52,507 nucleotides of DNA, from contig NZ_BMIR01000024.1 of NCBI RefSeq assembly GCF_014642655.1, positions 1 to 52,507 on the forward strand, written 5' to 3'. A program made the position numbers and the translations under genes. Shown in pieces: positions 9,473-17,971 of this stretch. The DNA is from Pullulanibacillus camelliae (GTDB taxonomy: Bacteria > Bacillota > Bacilli > Bacillales > Sporolactobacillaceae). Numbering within the stretch: position 1 is the stretch's first letter; every line of letters begins with the position of its first letter. Under the pieces are notes generated by a model, which was not told the DNA's origin, made no database searches, and saw only the letters and a program-made list of their open reading frames with translations.

Positions 9473-10713
9473 AACAGCTCCTCCTTTGTAACTTCAATTC
9501 CTTGGAAGGTGAGAGCACATGCCTTTAAATGTTTTTCATCTGTTGAAAGATATACCTTGCTGGAGGACATAGAGCTATGGCCCAATGTATTAGATATCAC
9601 AGGAAGTGATATTTCCTGTGAAAGCATTCTTGCAGCCACAGAATGGCGAAAGATATGAAATCCTTTCCGTTGATGCCCTGACTGACGAATGTCCGCCTTT
9701 TTCATGATGCTACAACTGATGGCATAACAGTTGGAACGGGACATTTTCGTGTATGGAGACTGGCACCTCAGAAAAACATAGGGAAGACTGTTTTGAGGTC
9801 TTGCATTTAATATATAATCAGACAATGCATTACCGACATCTGTAAGAATAGGTAACGTTAAGGGCCTACCATTTTTTTGTTGTATAATGGCGATTGTCTT
9901 ATTCCGCCAGTCTATATTGGATAATTTCAAGTTTATAATATCAATGCTCCTAAGGCCTGTACGCATTGCCAAAAGCACCATGGCATAGTTACGCTTTCCG
10001 ATACAGGTAGAACGGTCGATTGACTGAAGCAAATGTTTTTCTTCGTCCTGTGTAATAGTTGGTACTACTGCGGTTTTTTTGGAACCACTGCTTGGAACTG
10101 CTAACACCAGTTTTTCGTTAGTCATCCCTTCCTTATAGAGCAACTTAAGAAAGGAACGAAGTGCAGAAAGCACTGTTCGCATACTGGTACTTTGATAAGA
10201 TTTTGCGATATAAGGTATAAATTTTTGAACATCATCGAGCCGTAGATCAGAAATATTTTTATTAAGTTCTCTCTGTACATATTTTAAAAACTGCCTCGCG
10301 AGTGTCTCATAGAATCTGCGTGTACCATTACCTTTACCAGAACGGATAAGTGTTTCCGCATATTCTACATGCAATCGTTTCATATCGATTGAAAGGGTGG
10401 CATTGGCATTCGAATAGTGGAGTTTCCAGCTGTAACTGCCTGTTTCCACGACTTCAAGAAGAATAAGTACCGAAAGGCGTCTGAGTTTATAACGCCAGTT
10501 CTTAATCAGTCCTTTGTAAAGGCTATCCTTTGATTCTCGTACAAAACGATTTGCCAACTCCCTGGAAAAATATGATTGCCCGTTTGATTCAAAAAAGTTA
10601 ATCAGTTCGTCCCATGCCAATCCATATTGATAGACTGTAGATGCACTATGCTGGATTGGTTTTATTGCTTCCTTAGCCTGGGCAACCAACTCGGTCAACA
10701 AAATTTCTTTCAT
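9469..10713 (-). CDS. Tyrosine recombinase, first gene of the trio (RitA-like)
   Basis: An integrase-family protein of 414 residues, starting at ATG 10713 behind GGAGGCG. The frame is open further upstream, but that part overlaps the end repeats and lacks a ribosome site. Catalytic motifs are RTGLRSID, HIFRHSVA (HxxR), LGHSSMSSS and the tyrosine in KVYLS. The promoter must lie between the start and 10800. The palindrome TCGGGA-ATA-TCCCGA (10738-10752) also lies there, so the recombinases may repress their own expression by binding their sites. Confidence 0.9.
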   Translation of the reverse strand: MKEILLTELVAQAKEAIKPIQHSASTVYQYGLAWDELINFFESNGQSYFSRELANRFVRESKDSLYKGLIKNWRYKLRRLSVLILLEVVETGSYSWKLHYSNANATLSIDMKRLHVEYAETLIRSGKGNGTRRFYETLARQFLKYVQRELNKNISDLRLDDVQKFIPYIAKSYQSTSMRTVLSALRSFLKLLYKEGMTNEKLVLAVPSSGSKKTAVVPTITQDEEKHLLQSIDRSTCIGKRNYAMVLLAMRTGLRSIDIINLKLSNIDWRNKTIAIIQQKNGRPLTLPILTDVGNALSDYILNARPQNSLPYVFLRCQSPYTKMSRSNCYAISCSIMKKADIRQSGHQRKGFHIFRHSVAARMLSQEISLPVISNTLGHSSMSSSKVYLSTDEKHLKACALTFQGIEVTKEELL

Positions 10714-10735
10714 CGTATTTCGCCTCCACAATTGT

Positions 10736-10854
10736 ATTCGGGAATATCCCGATTTAATTATGGAGTGGGCGGAAAAAACGAACAACAAATAATCCCGAAT
10801 ATTTAACCCCCTTTACCGTGACAAATAAGGAATAACAGTTAAATATTCGGGATA
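10736..10854. repeat. Palindromic recombinase-site cluster at the right end of the RIT-type element
   Basis: Contains a compact palindrome at 10738-10752 (TCGGGA, three bases, TCCCGA) and a wider inverted pair, ATCCCGAATATTTAAC near 10792-10807 and its complement near 10838-10853. These share the TCCCGAA core of the terminal repeats and overlap the expected ritA promoter. Confidence 0.7.
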
Positions 10855-10878
10855 ATAAAAACTTCGGGATAATCTTTC
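10849..10878 (+). repeat. Right 30-bp terminal inverted repeat of the RIT-type element
   Basis: Exact reverse complement of 7365-7394. Its outermost bases overlap the left arm of the 13-8-13 palindrome that follows. Confidence 0.9.
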
Positions 10879-10905
10879 TTATCCAGAATTCCGGATAAGA
10901 AAGAT
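10872..10905. other. 13-8-13 palindrome (loxP-like geometry) at the RIT/istA junction
   Basis: ATCTTTCTTATCC (10872-10884) and GGATAAGAAAGAT (10893-10905) are perfect inverted arms of 13 bases around the 8-base spacer AGAATTCC (10885-10892). Two inverted arms and a 6-8 base asymmetric spacer is the general form of a tyrosine recombinase core site. The last seven bases are the GAAAGAT heptamer at which istA resumes. The role as crossover site is inferred. Confidence 0.7.
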
Positions 10906-11592
10906 AAGCCAAGTGTTGAAGGCTCCGTTGGAGTTATCTCTACATGGATCATCGCGGCCTTAAGAAATATACAGTGCTTCAGTATTGATGAATTGAACGA
11001 AGAAGTTTGGAAGAAGTTAAATTAATTTAATCAACGCCCCTTTACCCGCAAAAAAGGGAGCCGTTTGACAGCTTTTGAGGAAGAGGAGAAATTTGCGCTT
11101 TCCCCTCTACCAATTGTGGCTTACAAAATGTCCGAATGGAAAACTGCGAAAGTCCGTCCTGATTACCACATCTCTGTTGAGAGTATGTTTTATTCAGTTC
11201 CATACGAATATATCAATCGACAAGTTGAAGTGAAACTTTCTGATGACCTCGTTGAGGTCTATTTTAATCATATGAGAGTGGCCTCTCATAAACGATTATA
11301 TGGGAAGTTTGGTCAATTATCTACTATTCGTGACCATATGCCTGATAATCATAAGTTATATGTAGACCAACCACCAGAGGCAGCGCTCGAATGGGCCGAA
11401 AGTATTGGATCATCAACTTTGAACGTTGTTCAATACTTTCTAGGTACGTCCCAAGCAGAAAAACAGGCATTACAGTCCATTTTTTCGTTAAAAAAGTCTG
11501 AACGTCGTTACACCAAATATGAAATTGAACGTGCATGTAAAATGATTATTTCTATGACTACAAGACCTACAGTGTTTATGGCATTCTATTAA
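10899..11592 (+). pseudogene. istA: IstA transposase, C-terminal part (nonsense codon, truncated)
   Basis: Continues the istA frame from 7371: KD, then KPSVEGSVGVISTW, which carries the catalytic glutamate and joins smoothly to the N-terminal part. After W-KKLN an in-frame TAA stands at 11023-11025, then the frame resumes FNQRPF as usual for IstA. The coding region ends at about 11592 near TRPTVF, short of the normal end, where the second IS21 begins. It is decayed independently of the RIT insertion. Confidence 0.88.
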
Positions 11593-11725
11593 TGTAGCTT
11601 TTGGCACTTAATTTATGTAGATTGCGAGAAAAAATCTATATATAACAAAAACCACTTGCCAACCCCTCCAAATAACTTTAAACTCCTCGTTGGACCAACA
11701 ACGTTTGACAGGAGGATATTAGGAG

Positions 11726-13230
11726 ATGTTAACAGTGGCACAAATTAATTATATCAGACATGAGGTAAACCAAAAGGGTGAAACATATGCCAGCGTAGGA
11801 AGAAGAATGAATATTGATCCACGAACGGTGCACAAATACGCCAACAAAGAGGAATTTAGTAGGAAAGAGAAACAAACAAGGGTCTCTCCCATTATGGACC
11901 CTGTAAAGCCAATTATTGATAAGTGGCTTACAGAGGATTTAAGAAAGAAAAGAAAGTATCAGCGAACAGCTAAGAGAATGTTTGAACAATTGAGAGACTT
12001 TCATAGTTTTAAAGGAGCGTATCGAACAGTCCGAGCTTATGTAGCCAAAAGAAAAAAAGAGTTAAAAGCTATCAATGAAGGAGCCGCAATTCCACTAGAG
12101 TCTATCCCTGGTACAGCACAGGTTGATTTTGGAACTGCTCCATTTAAATATCAATCTAAAGTGATAGACCTCCCATACTTGGTTATGTCTTTTCCGTTTA
12201 GTAATAGTTTTTATTTTCAAGTCTTTCCTTCGGAAAATACTGAGTGCTTACTTGAAGGTCTCCAAAGAATGTTTCATCATATGGGAGGTGTTCCACATAC
12301 CATTAGATTTGATAACCTATCCCCTGCGGTGAAGAAGATTCGTGCAAAAGGAGAACGTGATTTAACAGATACGTTTGAGCGTTTTGTTTTCCATTATGGA
12401 TTTAAGTATGAATTTTGTAACCCAGGTAAAGGAAATGAAAAGGGACATGTGGAAGCCATGGTCAAATATGTTAGAAACAATTTCTTATTACCCGAGAATA
12501 CCATACTAATCTTGATCAATTTAATGAGACCTTATGGTCTCTAGCTGTGAGGGACCGAAACAGGTATCATTATGAAAAAGAAGTGCTTCAATCAGAATTA
12601 TACAAAGAAGATGAGGATAGATGGTTGATTTTACCCGAAAAAGCATTTGATTGTGCTTATTATCAAGAAGTGAAGGCAGATAAGTATGGGTTGATATCCA
12701 TCGATAAAAAACACTATTCTACATCGCCAAGATTTGCAGGTCAAAGAGTTAGAGTATCTATAACATATAATAATATTGTTATTTCAAATGAAGATAATGA
12801 GGTTATCGTCACACATACAAGACTTTATGGCGTTAAACGCAAATCCATGATCTGGCAACCTTATCTTGAATTACTATCACGGCGACCTAGAGCGATTAAG
12901 TATTCAAGTATATATGAAGAGTTTCCAGTTATATGGTCAGATTATCTTATGTCTTGTACAGTGGAAGAACAGAAAGCAGCACTGAGTCTGTTAGGAAAAC
13001 TATTAAAAAATGACGACTTTACACTATTAAATAAAGCCTTAGAAGTAGCCTCAGAATACGGGCATCCAAGCGCAGACCAAATCAAACATTGCTTCTATTC
13101 TATACTTAACCAAGAGAATTCCCATAACTCCATCATTCCAAAGGTATCGGTATCTCAGGTACCAAAAGCAACAAGAGGACTAACACATTATGATGCCTTC
13201 TTCAAAGTCGGAGGTGCTAATCTTGATTGA
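11726..13230 (+). pseudogene. istA: IstA transposase of the second IS21, frameshifted
   Basis: The first 273 codons (to 12544) hold a helix-turn-helix and a full DDE core: AQVDFG, IRFDNLSP and KGHVEAM. The frame then shifts near 12500-12505: translation in the next frame from ACT AAT CTT GAT gives TNLDQFNETLWSLAVRDRN, a normal IstA continuation that runs to 13230. A single-base deletion is the simplest reading. No slippery heptamer is obvious at the spot, so programmed frameshifting is not favoured. The start ATG follows GGAGATGTT-like spacing after AGGAGG. Confidence 0.88.
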
Positions 13231-13942
13231 ACAAATTGAAGCATATGCCAAGCGCCTAAAGTTAAGTTGGATTAGAGAAAACTTTACAGAAGTTAGCGCC
13301 GAAAGTAATCAAGAGTATCTCCTAAAATTATTTGAGAAGGAAGTGCAGAATCGGGAAGAAAGAAAAGTAAACCTATTACTTAATCAAGCACAACTCCCCA
13401 GAACAGGGAACAATCCTTTTCAGTGGGATCACATACAAATCCCTCAAGGGATTGATAGAGAACAAATTATGGAAGGTGCATTTATTCATAAACAAGAGAA
13501 CTTGATTTTATATGGTGGCGTTGGGACGGGTAAAACCTATTTGGCAACTTTGATTACCTTAAATGCCATACATAGTTTTGGCATTCGAGTAAAGTTTTTT
13601 ACTGTGGCATCTTTAGTCAATAAATTAATAGAAGCGAACCGACAAGGGAATCTTAATAAATTGATGAAGCAAATAGAAAAACTCGATCTTCTTATACTAG
13701 ATGAGCTAGGGTACATACCGTTAAACAAAGAAGGTGCTGAGCTCTTGTTTCAAGTCATTTCAATGTGTTATGAAACTAAAAGTATAGTCATTACGACAAA
13801 TCTACAGTTTGGTCAGTGGAACCATGTTTTTGGAGATCCAATTCTTACTGAAGCAGTCATAGATCGACTCATACATCATTCACATTTACTCCTCTTTACT
13901 GGAGAAAGTTATCGATATAAAGAATCATTATTAAGCGATTAA
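13223..13942 (+). CDS. istB: IstB, IS21-family ATP-binding helper of transposition
   Basis: An AAA+ ATPase of about 239 residues that supports IstA in target selection. The preferred start is TTG at 13223, preceded by GGAGGTG at seven bases; it overlaps the istA end, as is usual in IS21. Walker A is GGVGTGKTY and Walker B is LLILDELGYIPL. The C-terminal arginine region and full length are preserved. It appears intact although its partner istA is broken, so movement would need IstA from elsewhere. Confidence 0.92.
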   Translation: MIEQIEAYAKRLKLSWIRENFTEVSAESNQEYLLKLFEKEVQNREERKVNLLLNQAQLPRTGNNPFQWDHIQIPQGIDREQIMEGAFIHKQENLILYGGVGTGKTYLATLITLNAIHSFGIRVKFFTVASLVNKLIEANRQGNLNKLMKQIEKLDLLILDELGYIPLNKEGAELLFQVISMCYETKSIVITTNLQFGQWNHVFGDPILTEAVIDRLIHHSHLLLFTGESYRYKESLLSD

Positions 13943-14007
13943 TTCGGAGTGGCAAGTGGCAAACATTTTTAAATGCCATTTCATACATTTTTTACTTGCC
14001 AAATACA

Positions 14008-14112
14008 ATCAAACATTTTAAAGGTATAGGTATTATCCAATGCATATCCCAAACTTCTTTTAAAAGTAATGTATTGATTAATTAGATCACCGTTAGTTCC
14101 ATGGTATTCCAT
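14008..14112 (-). pseudogene. N-terminal fragment of a RitB-like tyrosine recombinase
   Basis: Thirty-five codons from ATG 14112 (behind GAAGGGGTG) to the end of the second IS21. The segment FKRSLGYALDNTYTFKMFD aligns with QSLGYPYVSSGRILRMFD of the RitB-like gene at 8504-9472, so it is a second, different recombinase of that type. The IS21 insertion removed the rest. Confidence 0.75.
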
Positions 14113-14113
14113 A

Positions 14114-14317
14114 TTATTTCACCCCTTCAAAAAGAGGTGTATTTAATGGCAAGACATCTAACGAAAATTGACGAAGAGTATCCAAATAAATTCTAAAGTA
14201 GGTTTTGGTACTTTCGGTATTTGTATGGCCTAACACTTCCGAAATAACAGGAAATGGCGTTTTCTTTTCCAAAAGGATTCCGGCAAGACTATGACGTAAT
14301 GCATGTGGAATGCATGG
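14114..14317 (-). pseudogene. C-terminal fragment of a RitA-like tyrosine recombinase
   Basis: Reading leftward, the frame gives HALRHSLAG (HxxR motif), PFPVISEVLGHTNTESTKTY with the catalytic tyrosine, then stops at 14116-14114, one base before the ATG of the RitB-like fragment. The closest match in the window is the end of the first trio gene (HIFRHSVA, LPVISNTLGHSS). The 5' part is replaced by an IS3 fragment. Order and spacing show this was a second RIT-type operon. Confidence 0.78.
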
Positions 14318-14582
14318 CCTTTTTTAAAATTTCATTTTCTTCCTTGAGTTCTTCCAGCGCTATTTCATGTTCCCTTTTAAGCTTTTCCACTTCAGATGGC
14401 GTTAAATATTTCTCTGTTTTTTTTTGCCCCTTTTCTCGATAACTTTTCACCCATCTTCCAATAGTCGTTGAAGAAACCTCAAGTTCATAAGCAACATCAC
14501 GTTGCTTACGTCCTTCTTCTACAACCAGCTTAGCTACATACTCTTTATATTCTTGATCATGCCTTTTTCCCATATTGAACAC
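14289..14582 (-). pseudogene. IS3-family OrfA, 3' end replaced
   Basis: Begins MFNMGKRHDQEYKEYVAKLV and continues with a helix-turn-helix (SSTTIGRWVKSYRE) and a leucine-zipper-like coil up to LKEENEILKKA. All are standard for OrfA, the DNA-binding part of IS3 transposases. The last residues (MHSTCITS) come from the neighbouring recombinase remnant read in another frame. The OrfB catalytic part is absent. Confidence 0.8.
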
Positions 14583-14649
14583 GTCCTTTGTCTAATGATA
14601 TTCATTATAACGCAAATCCCGTTTTGACGTGTCCACTTTTTAGACTACA
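14289..14649 (-). mobile_element. IS3-family remnant (left end plus orfA)
   Basis: On the minus strand the end TGTAGTCTAAAAAGTGGACA (14649 downward) is a typical IS3-family terminus. It is followed by orfA and then breaks off inside the orfA 3' end, where it joins the recombinase remnant. No orfB is present. Confidence 0.75.
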
Positions 14650-14749
14650 TTAAATATTCAGCACATACAGACAGTCATTTAAGCAAAAGTTTATATAATG
14701 TTGATGGTAAGACGTATGATTTTTATTGTATTCGATTTTAAACCAAATA

Positions 14750-14783
14750 GAAGGCGCTTCTTCATTTACGAAGAAGCGCCTTC
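14750..14783. terminator. 14-bp perfect hairpin, likely terminator of the small membrane gene
   Basis: GAAGGCGCTTCTTC and its complement surround the loop ATTTAC. It lies 13 bases beyond the stop of the leftward gene at 14797. The following bases on that strand are T-rich but not a pure T-run. It may act on both strands. Confidence 0.6.
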
Positions 14784-14796
14784 TTTAAACAAAAAT

Positions 14797-15159
14797 TTAA
14801 AAGACTCCAATTGTAACATCATAGTACATACCATACTTATTTTTTTTCATACAAACCCCAGGTATAGATTTATAAGTACCAGTTGAAACGCGTGGATTTT
14901 GAATGTCATAACAAATCCTATGTTTTTTGTCTTTTGAGTCTAGTTGATTTGAAATATGTGTTTTGAATGCCTCAATCGGATGGCCGTTTATAAAAATAGT
15001 ACGACGAACCACCCCATGAGCGGAGAAAGATGTGGCAAAATATATAGCCAAATACAAGATGATAATACCTACTAAACCGATCAAAGGATAAAGAGGAACA
15101 GGAATTGGAACTTTTTCACATTTACACCACCTTTTTAAAATTATAGCATGATTATTCAA
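14797..15159 (-). CDS. Small hypothetical membrane-anchored protein, start uncertain
   Basis: Not recognised. A hydrophobic helix (LIGLVGIIILYLAIYFAT, about residues 26-43) is followed by about 75 polar residues with the pattern of an exported domain. The best ribosome site, GGTGGTG, leads to GTG AAA AAG TTC CAA in another frame that reads KKFQFLFLFIL and then stops at once. A frameshift close to the start, which moved the natural MKKF-type signal start out of frame, is plausible. Alternatively translation begins at an internal TTG. The gene may therefore be broken. Confidence 0.4.
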   Translation of the reverse strand: MNNHAIILKRWCKCEKVPIPVPLYPLIGLVGIIILYLAIYFATSFSAHGVVRRTIFINGHPIEAFKTHISNQLDSKDKKHRICYDIQNPRVSTGTYKSIPGVCMKKNKYGMYYDVTIGVF

Positions 15160-15466
15160 TTAATTGGCTAATTAGCAGAAGTTAAACTCCTTGAGGAAAT
15201 CTAAAAAAATTACATCATGCATAAAAGTTACTTAAAACCATTTATTGTCCCGATTCCATCTAATTTAGACAAATAGCTCGTGTTTTCGGTAACACATGCC
15301 GGGTATAGATATCATAATATTGGGAAATCTCCAGGTGTAGACGATACCCTGTTATTCAGATTGGTTGTTTATTCCATTACATCTTAGAGATACTATCAAG
15401 CTACTAAATCAGCCTGTGTCCTGAGGGGCTTGACACGGAGCCTCTGCGGGCGTGATTGGGGGGCAT
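15160..15466. other. Non-coding stretch, nothing recognised
   Basis: About 300 bases between the small membrane gene and the IS3 end. Short open frames are interrupted by stops, and no hairpin with a T-run, repeat or RNA signature was recognised. The last 60 bases are GC-richer than the first, suggesting a join of two unrelated segments. Confidence 0.4.
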
Positions 15467-15558
15467 TGGGTCAAAGTTGGTAAACATTTGCCCTTGGCAA
15501 TGAAGCCTATCAGCGCCCGCCACTCCATGTAAAGCCCGTGCTTTGTAGTTTAATAGAG

Positions 15559-16485
15559 TTAAGCCACCTCCTGATTGTATTTTCGGCGCTTCTTCCTTGC
15601 TGCGTTCTTTCCTTTTCTACGTTTGTCTAACGCTTCTTTTGTTTGACCTGTATAGACTTGTTCAGGTGTCAGATAGTCGAGCGCTTGGTGAGGACGATCC
15701 ACATTGTAGGTTTCTATAAATTTACCGATACCTTCAATGGCTTCTTATGGGCTTATATAGCCTGCTAAACGGACCTCATCGTCCTTCAATGTGCGATGCC
15801 AGCGTTCAATTTTCCCGTTGGTTTCTGGATGTTTATAGGCCGTTCGAATATGATGGATATGAAACTTTTTCAAATAACGTTTAAAGCGTCTTGAACGATA
15901 TTGTGAGCCGTTATCAGTGACCAGTTTAAGTTCGTGTTGATCAGGCAGCTGAGCTTTTTTCAATGCCTGTTTTAAGGTTAAGATCGTATCATCCACAGTC
16001 ATCGATCGCCTTAATTCAGAGTGGACGACATATCTGGAATATCCATCAAGATAGGTAAAGAGATAATAGAATCCATAGCCTTCAATCCAAATATAAGTGA
16101 TATCTGTATGCCACACTTCATTAGGTTGGGTGGGCTTGTGTTTCCACTCTTTTCCTGCTGGTTCTCGCTTCGGCGTCTCTTGAGGAATGATGAGACCACT
16201 CTTTTTCAAATAACGATAGGCACTGGATCCTGATACATAAATACCGTCTTTTTCAAGCCCATAGGCTACTGTACGATACCCATGAAGATCAAGCTTTTCA
16301 CCCATCTCAATGATTTTCTCGACCTCTTCAGGAAGCAGTTGGTCAGGATGCCGATGAGGGATAGGGAGCTTGTCCATAAGTTCCACAAATCCACTTTCTT
16401 TGTAGCGTCGTTTCCAATCATAGAAAGTGCTGCGACTTAGGTTCAGTTGTTGGAGTGCCCAAGCAATTGATTTCCTTGGAATCAC
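15559..16485 (-). pseudogene. IS3-family OrfB transposase with in-frame stop
   Basis: The integrase-like catalytic domain shows WHTDITYIW, LVTDNGSQY and, after that, NGKIERWHRTLKDDEV, the DDE triad of IS3 OrfB. At 15745-15747 a TAA replaces a sense codon, most likely GAA, between GYISP and EAIEGIGKF. Beyond it the frame stays open with normal C-terminal sequence (NVDRPHQALDYLTPEQV) to the natural stop at 15559-15561. The upstream part of the frame stays open into the orfA slippery region, as expected for a fused OrfAB product. Confidence 0.9.
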
Positions 16486-16559
16486 CTCTAAAAACTGGAT
16501 AAGGTCGATCTTTTCATCAGCAGGAAGCTTGGTATACGTCCCTTCCTCAAGATAAGGTT

Positions 16560-16847
16560 TTAAAGATCGTTTTTTTTTAATATATGATTTTCTAAAGAGA
16601 GATCCGCTACGAGCTCTTTCAGGCGGTTCATTTCTTTCTTCATCGTTTCCTTTTCTTGATCTTTCGTCTGATCGCCTTTGGATTTAAAGCCTTCTGTTCC
16701 ATGTTTCATGAACACTTGTTTCCAATCATAGAAAGTCTTAGGTTGAATGCCAACCTCGACACAAAGTTCTTTAACAGATGTTGTATTACTCAGCCCTTTG
16801 ATGACAATGTCTGCTTTTTGTTCAGGTGTAAATCTTTTCTTAGGCAA
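16560..16847 (-). CDS. IS3-family OrfA
   Basis: A 95-residue DNA-binding subunit with helix-turn-helix (TSVKELCVEVGIQPKTFYDWK) and a C-terminal coiled coil. Near its end a run of nine A bases (16567-16576) lies just before the stop. A -1 shift there would join OrfA to the OrfB frame through KKRSLKPYLEEGTY, the usual IS3 programmed frameshift. The OrfAB product would now be cut short by the nonsense codon in orfB. Confidence 0.88.
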   Translation of the reverse strand: MPKKRFTPEQKADIVIKGLSNTTSVKELCVEVGIQPKTFYDWKQVFMKHGTEGFKSKGDQTKDQEKETMKKEMNRLKELVADLSLENHILKKNDL

Positions 16848-17050
16848 AGTAATCTCCCCTTTCTCTTCTTTAATGATAACTATTTTTAAGGGAGTCTACA
16901 AACCTGAGAATGACCCAAATTCAGCCGTATATTTGTCCAATAGGTTCTGAAGCGAAACATCTTGATGTTCTTGGCTTTTATATTTTTCTAAAACCTAGTT
17001 ACTTATGATACGGTTCACCGTAGTGATTTAAGAGGCAAAATCACAAACTA

Positions 17051-17076
17051 AACGAGCTTGGAACTACAAGCTCGTT
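17051..17076. terminator. Bidirectional rho-independent terminator
   Basis: AACGAGCTTG and CAAGCTCGTT form a 10-bp stem with a six-base loop, T-rich on both sides (TGTTTGTTTTC on plus, TAGTTTGTGATTTT on minus). It closes the leftward DUF2785 gene. Confidence 0.75.
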
Positions 17077-17140
17077 GTTTGTTTTCTTCTATTAAAGCCC
17101 CCGTTAGCTGAATAAGCAGAATTACTAATTTTTAATGATT

Positions 17141-17971
17141 TTAGTTGTACATTTGTTTATGCCATTGTTCTAAAATATTTGCTATCTTTTCTCGTAATTT
17201 CAAACAATCATTTTTGTACAGCAGTCTGAAATAATATCCTCGTAAAAAGTTTATAACATTGGATTTCTTCCAGAAGAAGTTTAAACTATATCCTTCTTTT
17301 TCTAATAGTTCATTTAGTTCATCAGAAATTTTTAATATCCAATTTTCCATTTCACTATCAGTTACGCCTTTCTCTTGAAGGGCTTCTACTGCAAAAATAA
17401 GTCTTTCCTCTTCTTCATCAACAAATGGTAATTCTATTGTGCTATCTTTGAATAAACATAGTTTGATTGTTTCAAGACACTCAGAAGATAGCTCAATATT
17501 GAAATTTGGATGACTTATGGCTTCTGTTAATAAATCTGCTCCGTGTGCTATACTATGTCCCCATCCTTTGCCAACCACATAGCCTCGAATATCTTCTTCA
17601 AGTTTTAAATATTTAATACTACCCTCAATCGATTGTTTCAAAATTTCATCTGACAAAAACCGCTTATCCCTATCTTTCTTTAAGACTAATACAATAACTA
17701 AAGCGGAAAAAGAACGAGTAAATACTGAGTCATTTTCTTTTTGACCAATATCCAGAAATAAGTTTCTAAGACAAACTTCAAAGATATGATTCATTTGTTT
17801 TATTGTCAAGTAGTCCTCGAAAATAAGTTTTCCAAATGAATTATAAATTAGAGTATCCCTAAGTTCTGAGTCGGTTGAACCAACATTAACCAACATTCTT
17901 TCAATAAGAATATCTAAATTACTATGTTGTAAAGTTGTTTCCAAATTTTTTAGTTCTGACTTCAATGTCAT
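17141..17971 (-). CDS. DUF2785 family protein
   Basis: A soluble protein of 276 residues. ATG 17971 is preferred over an upstream ATG because GGTGAGAG stands directly before it. The segment GKGWGHSIAHGADLL (about residues 140-155) is the hallmark of the DUF2785 family, whose function is unknown. The protein looks alpha-helical and repeat-like, with no signal peptide or membrane segment. It is a single cargo gene between an IS3 and rhuM, with its own terminator. Confidence 0.8.
   Translation of the reverse strand: MTLKSELKNLETTLQHSNLDILIERMLVNVGSTDSELRDTLIYNSFGKLIFEDYLTIKQMNHIFEVCLRNLFLDIGQKENDSVFTRSFSALVIVLVLKKDRDKRFLSDEILKQSIEGSIKYLKLEEDIRGYVVGKGWGHSIAHGADLLTEAISHPNFNIELSSECLETIKLCLFKDSTIELPFVDEEEERLIFAVEALQEKGVTDSEMENWILKISDELNELLEKEGYSLNFFWKKSNVINFLRGYYFRLLYKNDCLKLREKIANILEQWHKQMYN

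Larger units (their letters stand above)
7365..10878 (-). mobile_element. RIT-type element: three overlapping tyrosine recombinase genes between perfect 30-bp inverted repeats
   Basis: Three tyrosine recombinase genes, translated as one overlapping run on the minus strand, lie between terminal repeats at 7365-7394 and 10849-10878 that are perfect reverse complements over 30 bases. This matches the architecture known as recombinase in trio (RIT). The element interrupts istA within the codons for RSPKD. The heptamer GAAAGAT occurs at 7365-7371 and again at 10899-10905, where istA resumes. The motif TTCGGGATA, in either orientation, recurs at least six times near the ends (7371, 7444, 10736, 10792, 10847, 10863) and is the likely recombinase binding unit. 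There is no cargo. Confidence 0.88.
6461..11592 (+). mobile_element. IS21-family element, split by a RIT-type element and truncated on the right
   Basis: The left end is placed near 6461, where a TG-initial end is followed by repeated TGTACCA/TTACCACC motifs, as in IS21 multiple terminal repeats. Only istA is present. It is broken at 7365 by the recombinase element, carries an in-frame TAA at 11023-11025 and is cut at about 11592 by a second IS21. Its istB and right end are missing. The left boundary is approximate. Confidence 0.7.
11593..14007 (+). mobile_element. Second IS21-family element (about 2.4 kb), istA frameshifted
   Basis: The left end TGTAGCTTTTGGCAC (11593) and the reverse complement of the right end, TGTATTTGGCAAG (14007), align with few gaps, and both are followed by ATGTA about ten bases further in. 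The internal repeat CCACTTGCCA occurs inverted at both sides (near 11651 and 13953). The size and the istA-istB order are normal for IS21. The bases just outside (ATTAA and ATCAA) are a weak target-duplication candidate. It interrupts istA of the first element on one side and a recombinase remnant on the other. Confidence 0.75.
15467..16917 (-). mobile_element. IS3-family element, about 1.45 kb, inactivated by a nonsense codon
   Basis: Ends are TGGGTCA at 15467-15473 and its complement TGACCCA at 16911-16917, with weaker matches further in. It contains orfA and orfB on the minus strand in normal order. The size fits IS3. No clear target duplication is seen. Confidence 0.8.

Noticed and set aside
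12480-12550. Programmed frameshift in istA of the second IS21
   Set aside because: No slippery heptamer or downstream stem seen, and IS21 istA is normally a single frame, so a deletion is more likely.
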